Assembly: GCA_037962975.1 (NCBI GenBank)
Contig: CM075676.1
Span: 100,386,001 to 100,450,000, forward strand
DNA from: Clitoria ternatea
Taxonomy: Eukaryota > Streptophyta > Magnoliopsida > Fabales > Fabaceae
Direction of reading: 5' to 3'
Length of the DNA stretch: 64,000 nucleotides
Shown: piece after piece, positions 45,539-57,128 of the stretch
How the letters are laid out: each line of letters starts with the position of its first letter
Numbering within the stretch: position 1 is the stretch's first letter
Translations under genes and position numbers: made by a program
Notes under the pieces: model-generated
Databases searched by the model: none
Seen by the model: the letters and a program-made list of their open reading frames with translations, nothing else
What the model was told of the DNA's origin: nothing

Positions 45539-48500
45539 AGAAGCCTCTCATTTTATTGTTTGATTTAATTTTGGTTTAGGCCAAAGGGGGAATTTATAAA
45601 TTATTCTTTACACTGCATTATTTTTTGTTGGCAAAAAAAAAAAGTAGGGTTACAAAATTGGTGGTTATATAGATACAACTAAGAAAGTGAAAAAGTAGGG
45701 TTATAAATTAATAAATAATTCCTATTTTTTTCATTGTTTTGATTCATACATTAGGTTTAATGTTAAGTTTAGAAGGAGAAATTGCAAGGCATGGAATTGC
45801 TTGTTTTCTTTGCATTGGTTTCCTTCTTATACCTTAATTGAAAAATGATAGTGAGTGATATATTATATATAAGAATTCAATTTAAAATAATCTGTTAATT
45901 TCTTAACGATTTGATATAAGTTAAACTTCCGCGTGTACGTGTGCTTACATATATTTTAAACAAGTCAAACTAACATATCATGTAACATAGCATGCTTCTG
46001 TTAAATTAAATAAAGGCTTTTGTTAGAGGTTTGATTTTGATCTCTCAATATTTTAATCATACGATTTTTATTTCTAAACTATTTCATTCGTTGATATTTC
46101 ATTTTTTAGTTATGAATTATATGATTGTGCTCTTTAAATTATTTGATTTGTTGACACATTTAATCTTCTATTTATTTTTTTATCCAATTGATAGAGTAAA
46201 ATTACGGCATATGTTAATCTATATTAAAATATTTTAATATATAAAAATAAGAATAGAAGACCAAATGTATTAAAAATTAAATATTTTAGTAACCAAAATT
46301 ATACAATTTAAAATTGAGGGATTAAATGTCAACAAATTCAATAGTTTAAGGATTAAAATTGTGTAATTAAAAATTAAAAAATCAAAATCAAATATTTAGT
46401 ATAGTTAAGGGATAAAAATATAATTAAGGCTTAAATAAAAATAATTAGACGGTGAAAGGTTTAACCCTCGGAATTTGAATACTACATGAGTTAAAATTAA
46501 GTCAAAATTTATCTTGCCAAGCACAGCTCGACTGATGAATATACAAATTGATTTAACTAAGATTTAAGAGTAATAGTAAGTCACTTTTAATATAAAAGTT
46601 TAGACTATAAATTAAATAACAATTTTAAAATAATTTGTTTTGATAAGTTGTATCAATTTTTTAAAAAAAAGCTAAAAATAACTATAATCATAATTAAACT
46701 TCTCATTTGAAACACCCTCCTCTTCTATTGTATATAATTATTATTATTTTGTAACGGAGGAAAAATATTAAACATCAAAAACTGAAAAACGAGTAGTGTC
46801 CACACGAATAATTGCTTAATACTTATGCACGTGACGGAACTTTTTTTTTTTTAAGTGCAACTTTAAGATAGCAACTAGTGATCGTAAAATGTCTATTGCA
46901 TGGAGGTACCTTTAGATTTAAGTAGAATTCAAAAGAAATATATAAAGTAAAAGAAGAAAAGTAAATTTAGCAGTAATATAATTAGCTCAAATACATAAAA
47001 GATAAATGTAAGAAAATTAGATTAATAAGAAAATAATAAATTGAAATAAAAAATATAAGTGGTTGAAATTTTAGAAAACGAAAAATATTAAAAAAAACTC
47101 AAAAGTAATTAGCGATGTTGAATTTAATGATAAAATAGAAATTTTAATTAATGCAAACGATAAATTGTAGGGGAATTGATAGGTTGAAGTTTGAAATGTA
47201 TAAAAATAAGTGTTATATATTGGTGAAATTACGTATTGTAAAGAAAAATAATAAATAAAAATGTCTTTATATTTAAGAATGAAAACTTAAATTTAATACT
47301 AACTAATATAGAAATTTACAAATTAGTGGATGCCCATATGTTTTCTGGTGAACAATTTGTCATAATTATATATCACCTTATTTTAACTATAGATGGCTTC
47401 TATAAAAAAAAGTGATTGAATTTTTTTTAATTGATTGATTTTTCTTAAACCGAAACCATTAACATATATATAATATTTTATATATAAATTAAAACTGAAA
47501 GAAAAAATTATATATTTTATTCAATCAATATTATAAAAGCGAATATGAGTGTGGTTAAATGGAAGGAGCCTATTAAGGGTTTGGTGATTGTTTTGGATAT
47601 GAAGTAGTTTTAAAATCCTAAACTAATTGTCTCATTCGTCGAGATACATGTAAGTTAACGAAAAGATTAATCATTATGATTAAATGTGGATAGCCTAAAT
47701 TACACTTACACCTAAAAAAATATAACAAATCTTAGATGTCCAACTTAATTTAATAAAGTCAACCTAAGTTAACACCTCTAAGCAAATTACTAATTTGATT
47801 GCCCATGATGGCTATATTCACAACACACCTTGCAATATGCCTATTTTTTTATTGTAACACTCCAGGTCTTTAATTTTCATATATATGACCAACTGTTGAC
47901 GATGTTAGATTGAAGCTTGTGATAAAATATTGAACATTAATTTTATATTTCTTTCATTTCTTTTTGACTGTTCAAAAGAAACTCAATATTAAAAAACACA
48001 ACTAATATGAATCATTTTATAAAATAATTATTATTCTTTTATTTTTATCTCTCCTATTTATTACATCCAAGCATATTATTATAAGAGTGCAATTAATAAT
48101 TTTATGAAATTTGAAATAAAAAATATATAGAAATGATTTTATTGCAAGTGGACATTTAAAAAGAATGAGAAACTATATCCATAACAAAAATTAATAGCTT
48201 ATGTCATAAAACCTCAAACGGGAAAATTATTTGCGGAAGAAAGTGAGAAGGAGCGGCAGCGGCACCCAAACGCCGTACTGAATGGGATTTTGGATGAGGT
48301 GAATATTTCATCATAATAAGTTATAAAAATAGAATTAAATATTAATATTAATTTTGTATATAGTTCTTTTTTTTTTGGTGAATTTTGTATACAGTTCAAT
48401 ACATTTAAATTTTTGTTGTTTCAAATGGGCCTATAAATAGAATTGGTGGGACAAAGGAGACAGAGAATCGATTTCGTCTGTAAACTTAAAACTATACACA

Positions 48501-49103
48501 AATAAAAGCAATTTAGTCCAATTAGCGTTTACACTTGACTTAATTTAAAGATGTATTTTACAAACGTTTGGCCAAATTGAAAGGGATTATATAAATTTAA
48601 CATAATTATGAGCCAATTGATTTATATATATATATGTCGGTAACCATCTTTTTATTGATGAGGGTCTCTTAATAGTAACGATGTTCTCAGTTCAGTTGTG
48701 GCCGAATGCTACTAATGTTCTTTAAGATATAAAAATTAATAATATTTTTATTTGATTAAAATTTTTAAAACAAAAAACACAGGTCATATAATCGTTTGGG
48801 CAAAAATAAAAATAATAATGGTTCATGAAGGGAAAAAAATGGGAATATATACCCAAGAATACAATATGGGGATTTTGTTTGGGTGATAAAACGACTTCGT
48901 TTCACCGATGATATAATAAACAGGTTTTATTTGGGTATTAAATTGTGATGTTACGCCTTATATCTTATACTACTATTACTCGGTTTTAAAATTCCTAAAC
49001 CAACTTTTCATTTAAATGACGGCAGGCCCACCTAAGTACCGCATTTTACATGACCACCGTAGGATTCATCTACAATATAGTTAGTTTGTATTTTTTCTCT
49101 TTA
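45539..49103. other. Intergenic DNA downstream of the MATE gene
   Basis: The first few hundred bases will include the MATE 3' UTR. An inverted-repeat element lies at 46020-46430. A TGTAACACTCC LTR-like start at about 47854 has no partner I can see. The stretch before 49104 may be the left LTR of the copia remnant, but its start is not recognisable. Confidence 0.45.
46020..46430. mobile_element. Foldback (MITE-like) element with long inverted repeats
   Basis: The left arm (TTTGATTTTGATCTCTCAA, then ATTTGTTGACACATTTAATC, then ATCTTCTATTTATTTT) is matched, with mismatches, by the reverse complement of the right arm at about 46245-46400 (AGAATAGAAGACCAAATGT, then GGATTAAATGTCAACAAATT, then AAAATCAAAATCAAA). 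Each arm is about 150 bp and the centre about 60 bp. No coding capacity is present. Exact ends and target duplication could not be fixed. Confidence 0.6.
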
Positions 49104-49115
49104 TGGTATCAAAGT
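49104..49115 (+). other. Decayed copia primer binding site
   Basis: TGGTATCAAAGT differs by two transitions from TGGTATCAGAGC, the initiator-tRNA-Met site of plant copia elements. It lies about 110 bp upstream of the copia gag remnant, in the right orientation. Confidence 0.6.
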
Positions 49116-49212
49116 TCAGCAAACAATGAAAAGTTGTCAGGCTATGGGTAGGGAAATGCCAAAAGATTTCTCAATCAAAAAGATGAGAGTAAATCAAGAA
49201 TTTGTTAATTGA

Positions 49213-49830
49213 GAGCAGCAAAATCAGTTGATTTTAACACATTTGTTAGCATAGATGTCTCACAACCTTCATACTCAAATGGTTAGGTATGAATATTTCT
49301 ACCAGATCTAAACAAATCTAATAGGTTACTTTGTAGTCACCAACTCTGCCAAAGTGACTTACCAGATCTAGAAGAATCTAATAGGTTACTTTGTAGTCAC
49401 CAACACTGTCAAAGGGACTCAATTGAGGTTGCAACTCAAGAACATTAAGAAATGTGGAAGTAACATCAATGAATACCTCCTTCTAATTAAGAAAATAACA
49501 AATACCCTTACAGTAATAAGATCACCCATAGAAAAATCTGAGCATATTCAGGTGATTCTCGAAGGATTGAGTGAAGAATACGACCAAATAGTTACCCCAA
49601 TCATTTCGAAGACAGATGCCTACAACATTACAGAAATAAAAGCATTGCTGATTATAGTTGATGGAAGAATAGAGAGGCACATGAAAAAGAAATTCTGCCT
49701 CCAACAGTTCAAACTAATGTGGTTCAACAACAGCTACACCAATTTTATAGAGTTGACAAGGGATACTCGAGGGGAGGAAGATATGGCAATTTCAGAGGAA
49801 GAGGAAAACTTAATCACAGGTTTCAGGTAA
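49213..49830 (+). pseudogene. Ty1/copia gag remnant
   Basis: A frame with several stops resembles copia Gag (UBN2 type). It begins EQQNQLILTHLLA, then MSHNLHTQMV, then YQI-NLIGYF, and becomes open from 49423 for 135 codons (TQLRLQLKNIKK, INEYLLLIKKITNTL, VILEGLSEEYDQIVTPI). Stops at Trp-like positions in YQI(stop) occur twice because a 60-bp segment is duplicated. No complete pol follows; only a protease trace remains near 50045. The element is old and inactive. Confidence 0.85.
49300..49419 (+). repeat. 60-bp tandem duplication inside the copia gag remnant
   Basis: TACCAGATCTAAACAAATCT and the rest of the unit to GTGACT (49300-49359) recur at 49360-49419 with about six differences. The unit is 20 codons, so the duplication keeps the reading frame. 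Confidence 0.92.
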
Positions 49831-50029
49831 TAAATCTGACTGTAAAAAATTTGGCCTTATAATACTTAACTATTATCACTGATTTGACCATCAATTTAAG
49901 GAGTTAAATCATGAGACTAGTTTATTTAATAACAATAGCAATCCAAAGGTAATGATGATTGAGAGATCTTCCTAAAATGAGAGGTCTGATAGTATTAGTC
50001 AACTCTTATAGTGTGTATACTTCTTTAAT

Positions 50030-50090
50030 CCAGCCCGATATATAGACTCGGGAGCATCTGCATGTAACTAAGACTCCTGCATTCCCGTAT
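50030..50090 (+). pseudogene. Copia protease trace
   Basis: The codons for YIDSGASA at about 50039-50062 give the D-S-G-A active-site motif of copia proteases. The position, about 200 bp after the Gag remnant, fits. Surrounding frames are destroyed. Confidence 0.55.
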
Positions 50091-51049
50091 ATTATAAAAT
50101 AACGAAGGAATTTTTTATGATAAAAGTTGGATCACGCGTTAATTTTGTCCAATAATTATTGTCCCAGAAAATTATACATGTTCGGAGTTGCATAGAGTAC
50201 AGCTCAGGATGAACACAACGAGAGCAACCTTACCCTTTTTATATGTTCCAAGTTAAAATTTTCAACGAAAATTACATAGTCCATTTATCTGCAAATGTAA
50301 GCCAAAAAAAAAGAGGTTAAATTCTAGCTGGAGATATTTTAATCCACTGAAAATTCTATTTTCACTTTTCCAACGTGGCTGTTTCTTGCTCTCATTGGAG
50401 GCTTGCCATTTTGCCAGAAAAATAACTATTATCTTCATAGATATATCAAAATACAGAATTTTAATCCTTGCAGTATTTTTAATTTAAGGTGCTTCAATGT
50501 AAATTAATATTTGTTTAGGTGTAGTTTTGTCAACCGATCACTACCTAGGATTGGATCATTACTCATCTAAAATTTAACAGAGATCTTAGTATCAAGATTC
50601 TGAGTTTTAGATGTGGAGAACGTTAAGAGCAAGGAAACAAGTTCCTTGAATGAGTAGAAGAGGGTTGCAAAAATGTAAATAAAGTACAAGAAATATGAAG
50701 GCAAAAAATTAAAAATGAGATGACATACTTAACGTCACCCTTGAATGAGCCAAAATTAATCATGTTCGTGCATGATGGTAGATCTTAATGGTTCTTACAA
50801 GAAATTTCTAACCTTTCAAAAGTCTAAAAATGACCTATTTAAAATTGTTGGGGACACCTATTTCTAACTCTTAAGGGCATTGGCTTGGAGCAGTGGTTGA
50901 GCTTGACTAGAAATTATAAGGGGGAGAAGTAGTTAAGTGATAACATAAATCAAATTTAAATATAAGTGTAGTTATTCATGGTTCAATCATATATGTTAAA
51001 GTAAGTATTAAAATGAAATAAAAATATTACCTTAAATTAAAGTACTTTT
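50091..51049. other. No recognisable gene
   Basis: This is AT-rich noncoding sequence between the copia remnant and the hAT remnant. It could contain further copia pol decay, but I could not match any motif. Confidence 0.5.
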
Positions 51050-51632
51050 TTTCTCCTTCAAATTTTTAAATCATCAATAATTAAATCAAAAATGAAGTTT
51101 TCAGCTAATTCTTTTTCAATATAAACAATTATATTATTTGTAAGAAACTCATATTCTAACTTATTATGCAATTTTGTATAACTAAAAATGATCTTTCCCT
51201 TGTAGCACTAAAAACTGGAAAAGTCAAGATAAGACGAATTAATCAGTCAATCAAGTAAAACATCTATGACTTCCCTGTTGTAGCCAAAGATAAACTTAAT
51301 TCATGCATTGAAGATAAATTCTTCCATCATGGATGGCAATGAGCATCAAGGATAAAATATTGAAACTAAAATCTTAAATTAATCTTCTCTTGATCACTAA
51401 AATCTGATGGATAAAGTTTGTCCACAAGAGTGCATATATCATCAATATTAAAAACTCTATAAACATCTTTAGGAATTAAAGCAACACTTAAAGTCAAAAG
51501 TTCCATTGTTTGCTCACTAAATCTGTCATTTAATTCTTGTAACTGCTTATCTATGTGATAAAGAATATGTTCACCTTGAAATGATGTTCTATTGTGATAG
51601 AATCTCTTTGATGTCGAGAACGACCATAACAT
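51050..51632 (-). pseudogene. hAT transposase remnant, zinc-finger-MYM-type
   Basis: The minus-strand frame 51632-51366 reads DKQLQELNDRFSEQTMELL and NIDDICTLVDKLYPSDFS, typical of plant hAT-like proteins annotated as zinc finger MYM-type protein 1. Beyond the stop, broken frames continue the same family: SMHELSLSLATTGKS, LIRLILTFPVFSATRERSF, and near 51080-51110 YIEKELAENF and LIIDDLKI. The last two segments belong to the hAT dimerisation domain at the protein's C-terminus. Only the C-terminal third is present, with at least three stops and one frameshift. It abuts a LINE fragment at about 51640. Confidence 0.8.
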
Positions 51633-51639
51633 ACTACAT

Positions 51640-51806
51640 AATGAGAATTAAAATAGTTGTTTTGTTCCATCCTTGCATAATAATGTCATGATACTCCTTG
51701 TGATCCATCCAGAAAGCCTCGAATTTGAAGTAGGAAATGCTCTTTCTCTCCTAAATAAAATATACTAAAAGTGGGGAGTGATATGAAGAGATAGAGATAA
51801 CACACT
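51640..51806 (-). pseudogene. L1 LINE fragment, part downstream of the endonuclease
   Basis: On the minus strand this reads SISSYHSPLLVYF, then a stop, then YFKFEAFWMDHKEYHDIIMQG. It resembles the end of the plant L1 endonuclease (the S-D-H-x-P-L-L motif, with Tyr for Asp) and the FRFEAxW linker before RT. It is the continuation of the fragment at 53824-54330: removing the 2,017-bp insertion and one 5-bp flank keeps the frame. Confidence 0.7.
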
Positions 51807-52460
51807 TGTAACATCCTATAGTTTTATTATATTATATTATATATATATATATATATGAGAATAAAAATATAAAGAAAATTATAATTTATAATTTTAATAA
51901 AATTAGCTTAAGATTCTTTAGAGCTAATTGACTGTTGTAATTTATAGGATTTTATAGAAATTTTTAGATATTTTTAGAGATAAGTGAAAATAGTCCAAAA
52001 TAGAGTTATTTGGGTCTAAACCAGTATAAGAAATGTTATCAAAAAATCATGAAACTTGACAGGGAGTTTATATTTGTGCATATGGGTTTAAGTTTAAAAT
52101 TTCATAAAATTTAGATATCTTTTGGTTAGAAAAGTTAACCAATAAACTTATAAAAACGGGTAGTTAAACATTTAATAATTGAGATATTTAAGTTACATTT
52201 ATTTTATTAAGTACATTATGAGCATTTATAATAAAATTTTAAGTATAAAATTTATCTCATAAAAATACTCATAGTATTATTATGGATAATTATGAAAAAA
52301 TAAAAATAAAATATATTCTTTTACTGTTCTATAAATACCCTGTTACCATTGTGTTTGCGTGCCTTTTTTCTTCTTATTTCTTCGGCAAGCAGGAGGTAAT
52401 ATCCTCTCTTTTTTTAACATTTTTCCTTTATACATATATATAAAAGTTACGTCAAACGTT

Positions 52461-52491
<31 letters not shown>

Positions 52492-53206
52492 TAGATTTTT
52501 TATTTAATTGTTAATTAATTAATTAATTTAATTGTTTTTTTATTTAATTGTTTGTTTATTTATTTATTTGTTTAATTGTTTATTTAATTATTTATTTATT
52601 ATTTAATTTTTTAATTATTTAATTAATTGTTTATTTAATTGTTTAATTAATTAATTGTTTATCTAATTGTTTATTTATTGATTTGTTTATTTAATTTATT
52701 AATTAATTATTTAACTATATAATTATTTATTTAATTGTTTATTTAAATTGTTTAGTTATTTGTTTATTTATTTAAATATTTATGGTCAATGGAGCTGTTC
52801 ATTAGCCATATTGGCAGATTATCACGAAACAGTATCAACTCCTGACTGCTTCCAATAAAAGAAGACTTAAGGGCCTACATGCACTGCATCTTTATCATTA
52901 ATAAAATTGAGAAAATATTTATTAATTAAAATTAAAAATTGTCAATCATCTTTACATTTTCATTTCATGTTGTATATAACATGTATGAAGAAATTGTTAT
53001 TAAAATTTATTGTTTGTAAAAATCTATTATTTATATGTGTCTTGTGTAACATTGGTATTTTCTGTTTCTTACTCTTTTCCTTGTTTATGTGGTGTAAATT
53101 TTGAACTTGCATAGATTTTAGCTATGAATAATATTCCGTAGTTGATAAACGTAAGAATCAGGCCTCGTCAAGGTGGAATAGGGAGATGGAGGTTCTTGGA
53201 TATAGG

Positions 53207-53265
<59 letters not shown>

Positions 53266-53823
53266 GGTATAGTTACTGTGAAATTATCTCAAGTCATAGT
53301 TGGTTTTCCCGATCCATTGGGGGCCCTTTCTTTTTCTTTCCGGGCTAGACTTATTTTCGATCTCTGTGATAATGACCCTTTTCAAGGGCAACCACCCCCA
53401 CCCCCGTCAGCTAATTTTAGAGGATATGAAGGAAGCTTTTTTCTGGAAGTGACTCCACCATAGAAGACGCTTAGTAGCCATTGTTAACCCAGTAAAATGT
53501 TATGGGTAGCTTTTTGATAGTGACTCCAGCTGTGCTTAATGGTTGAGTAGTTCTTTTTGTTATACTATTTAGCTACTCGTATGTTCTTGGGTCTATTTTG
53601 GCATCAGTTAGCGTCTAACTTGCTAGGATTTCTACTAATCTAAACATGTCTTTTGTATTAATGTAATCAAAAATCAAACTTATGTATAGTTTTGTATATA
53701 TCTATATAAATGTTTATGTAGCAAAGTATTTAGATATATGTAGTTATGTCTATGATGTTGTTTAAATATTTAAGTTAAATTTTTGTATTATTTAAATTGT
53801 GGTATTTATTTAGGGATGTTATA
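51807..53823 (+). mobile_element. 2-kb LTR-like insertion in a LINE
   Basis: It starts TGTAACATCC at 51807 and ends GGATGTTATA at 53823, a 10-bp inverted match with one difference, as in plant LTRs of the TGTAACACCC...GGGTGTTACA type. The flanks ACACT and GCAGT match at three of five bases, a decayed target duplication. The strongest evidence is the LINE reading frame, which is continuous across the insertion once removed. Inside are a TATAAATA at 52330, a low-complexity TTTAATTG/TTTATT stretch (about 52495-52785), a (TA)n tract and a GC-richer island (53285-53463). No pol frame is present, so it is probably a solo LTR. Confidence 0.65.
53209..53262. repeat. (TA)n microsatellite
   Basis: About 27 uninterrupted AT dinucleotides within the LTR-like element. 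Confidence 0.95.
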
Positions 53824-54330
53824 GCAGTAGCTAGAGTATAAGGGAGTAACATCAAAGCCTGATAAGATATGAGAACCCTATCCAATTTCTCTTTTATGAT
53901 ACTTACATTTCTCAAATTACTACTAGAAGTGTACTGGCAACCCTTAGTTAGGAAGTCAATTAAATCAAAAGGATCAACAAACTCCTTAAAAAGATTCATT
54001 CTACTAGGGGGGATATATTGAACTTTTCATGAGTATAAAGACACTCATTAAAATCTCCCATTAAGGACCACCTAATCCCAGTAGGAACATTAAGTTTTCT
54101 TAAAACCTACTAAAAGTGCTTCCTATAGGCAAAAATAAGGGGCATACACATAAGAGCAATAGATTTTATTTCTAGTAGCTAAAAAGATATATAAGCATGT
54201 ATTACAAGGATTCTTTGATTTTAATTTTAATAGTAGAATTCAAAAATAGGCATGGACCACCAAAAAGGTATTCTACATCAACACAAAAACAGGAATTGGA
54301 ATTTAACATTCTTCTAGTCTTCTCCACACG
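53824..54330 (-). pseudogene. L1 LINE endonuclease remnant
   Basis: On the minus strand the sequence reads VLRKLNVPTGIRWSLMGDFN then ECL, the M-G-D-F-N-E active-site motif of L1 endonucleases. It continues as MNLFKEFVDPFDLIDFLTKG and IIKEKLDRVLISYQAL. FGGPCLFLN upstream resembles the GG-LALFW segment. Stops and a frameshift are present. The copy is 5'-truncated or decayed upstream of about 54330 and interrupted at 53824 by the LTR-like element. Confidence 0.8.
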
Positions 54331-54604
54331 TGCAGTTTAGGCTCTTGTCTCCATGAGAAACAAAATGGATGACTTCATTTACTTATTTTTTGGTCAAAAA
54401 AGTAAGGATTCATTAGATGAGACAAAAAAGGCCTAAGGCCCATTACATGCACGCTGCAATTCAGTAGGCTACAAATAGAGAAGAATTATAACATATGCTA
54501 ATGTGGGTAAAGAATACACTTTTTTACTTGTTATGCTTATCGACATTTCACTTCCTTTTTACAATTGAGGGAATCACACTAGGAATGTTAACATATGTTG
54601 GTAT
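54331..54604. other. Short repeat-derived spacer
   Basis: No gene is seen. The last 27 bp (54578-54604) match the terminal inverted repeat of the element at 57439-58160 and form the left flank of the next LTR-like insertion. Confidence 0.5.
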
Positions 54605-56433
54605 TGTAACATCCCGTGTGTTTTATTTATTTTAAAAAATAATAATAAAATAAATATGCAAATAAATTTAAATTATGATAATATGAGAATATGGAGTTTT
54701 GGTATGGGTTAAGGATGGATTAAAGGGGAAATTATGGTTTTTACCTGACGCGTAGCGTCATATGGTGAAATTTTGAACTTGACGCGTTCCAGAGACAACA
54801 ACGTGAAACATAAGAAAATAGAGTTTTAGGTCGGTTCTCTCTTCTTTTGTTCTCCAGAGCTTAAGACCACAATTCAAGCTTGATTTAGAGTTGGATTTTG
54901 AAATGTAATCATAGATTGGAAGTGGAAACCACGAGGTAAACACATGAAATCCTTCAATTTTAGCTTTCTTAGAAGTTTCCTTTCTATTACTAGTTTTCTT
55001 TGGAATACAAGGGAACTTTGAAATTTGAGGTTTTGAACAAATTAAAGGGTTCTTTAAGACTCTTAAATGAAAAATTAAGTGATGAAATTGAATTCCACTT
55101 TGCGTAGGTTATGAACGAAGCTTTGGAAATTTAGCGGAGTGGGGTTTCTTGAACGAACCGTTGGTTTTGGTAGTGGTAAGCTTATAAAGCTTTAAGAATA
55201 GGTTTCTAAGTGATTTCCAAGATTAAGATAAGATTTTATTGGTTAAATCTCTAAATCTTTCTTTGTAATATTTGTGGTTTTAGAGGTTTGGCGTGTCGTT
55301 ACTATTAAGTTAGTTAGAACTCGCCAAAAACGAGGTACGGGGAGTGTGTAATGTATTTTAGATAATGTATTAAGGAATTTTATATTGTGAAATGAAATGA
55401 AATTGTTATGTATGTGAATATTTTATACATGAATATATGGTTTGAAATATGTCATTGGTTGTGTAAAGAATTTGATAATTATGATCGGTGAATTAATCAT
55501 GATGATTATCTTGAGAAAATATTGATTAGTAATGAAGAAAATTGAGATTTATGCGATGTATGATGCCTTTATGAGGAAGTGATGATAATTGATGTGAATT
55601 ATGCTTGGAATTGGTTTATTATGTCCCAGGAGATGGCTTTTTATGTTGGGACAGAGTTTTTAATGAATTGGAGATAGATTTATGATTGCTATATGATGTT
55701 TATCTATATCATGTGGTGTGGACAGACATTCAGTATGTGCTACCCCTCGCTTTTGGCTCCCGTGGTTATGAGTGACCTAGTTGAGCTACCCAGAGGTCCA
55801 TGGAGAGACACAATGGTTGAGGTGGGGAGCCGATGTGTGGCTCGGAGGGTTCACAGGATGTCGGTGTATGAGTCTCAGCTAGTGGTTGCTCCTTTAGTAT
55901 CCAGATACTAGGTGTCATTTTATATGATTTGATCTGAGGGTCAGTTGTGATTGATTAGGTTATCGAAATCTGAATTGTATGATGATGTTAATAATTGATT
56001 TGATCAAGATATTGGAATTGATTGTAAATAATGATATTTATGACAAATTATGAGTATATTGTGAAACTATAAGGAAATGGGTCCTGATTGGCCATGCGCA
56101 AGAGGTGTGTAAAATCCTCCAGGTGATATCGTTTCTATTTTTCATTATTTATATTACATTATAAAGCTAGATGCCCACCCTTACATTTATTTTACAATGA
56201 ATGAGGAAAGGGATATTGTAGATGCTACAGAGACTAGCACTAAGTGAGTGGTAAAGCAATGACAGGATATTGGTAATCATGTGATGTATATAAATATGGT
56301 GTGGTATGTGGTTGTTGATGGTTATATTTATATGTTTTTGTAAATGTGTATGTGTGTTTATGTTGGTATATGTAAAGTATATATGTGTGACTGGGTTGGA
56401 TAGCTAATGGCACTAAGCCATTAGTATTTATAT

Positions 56434-56437
<4 letters not shown>

Positions 56438-56504
<67 letters not shown>

Positions 56505-56518
56505 GTGTGTGTGTGTAC
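56438..56518. repeat. (AT)n(GT)n compound microsatellite
   Basis: About 17 AT units run into about 20 GT units, interrupted by two or three GTAT steps. A 103-codon minus-strand frame across it (His/Thr, then Ile/Tyr runs) is an artefact. Confidence 0.95.
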
Positions 56519-57100
56519 AGGTGTAATTGTGTAATGATTATGTGATGGCACTGAGCCATTAGATAGTATTCATGCATAATGACCAGGGATTGTTATATAA
56601 ATATGATTATGGCATAGAGCCATAAGATATCTATTATCATGCATCATTGGCAGGAACTGTAATGTTTGGAATATGTTATGAATGTGTGAAAAGTATAAGG
56701 TCAATGATTTATTAAGGTTAGAAATTAAATTAAGAAGTTGAAATGGTTGATTAGTGAAAATTAAGGGTGAAATTAAAGAACTGGATAGGTGAAATGGAGA
56801 TCCGTAGGGATTCAATATCCCCAGAACCCTTCAAAAGATCATCATGGACATTTAGAATTTGTTTGCATATTCGTTTGGTGATATAAATGGTATTAAGGTG
56901 ATTTGAGGAGGTGTTGTGGCCATAAATGGGCCTCAATTCATTTTTATGCATAACTCTTTACTGGACTAGAATTTTAGGAAATGGACTGCGCCAACAGTTC
57001 CGAAATGGGGGTAATATGGTGTCCATGAAGTTTGGTGAAATTTGGAGATGAATTGGGCAGTATAAGACCTTAGGAAGTTGGTCAAGTTATATAAAGACCC

Positions 57101-57128
57101 ATGACAGTAGCATTGCTGCTACTGTCAT
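57101..57128. repeat. Perfect 12-bp hairpin
   Basis: ATGACAGTAGCA and its exact reverse complement TGCTACTGTCAT are separated by TTGC. It lies near the 3' end of the LTR-like element. No poly-T follows directly, so a terminator role is not indicated. Confidence 0.7.

Noticed and set aside
50870..50935. Phrase GGCTTGGAGCAGTGGTTGAGC as a possible pol III box A of a SINE
   Set aside because: No box B (GGTTCGANNCC) follows at a suitable distance, and no poly-A tail or target duplication was seen.
55693..55911. 72-codon frame in the GC-richer part of the 2.8-kb LTR-like element
   Set aside because: It has no similarity I recognise and sits in a solo-LTR-like element. Open length at this composition is not unusual.
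56240..56551. 103-codon minus-strand frame with HTHT and IYIY runs
   Set aside because: It is the (AT)n(GT)n microsatellite read in one frame.
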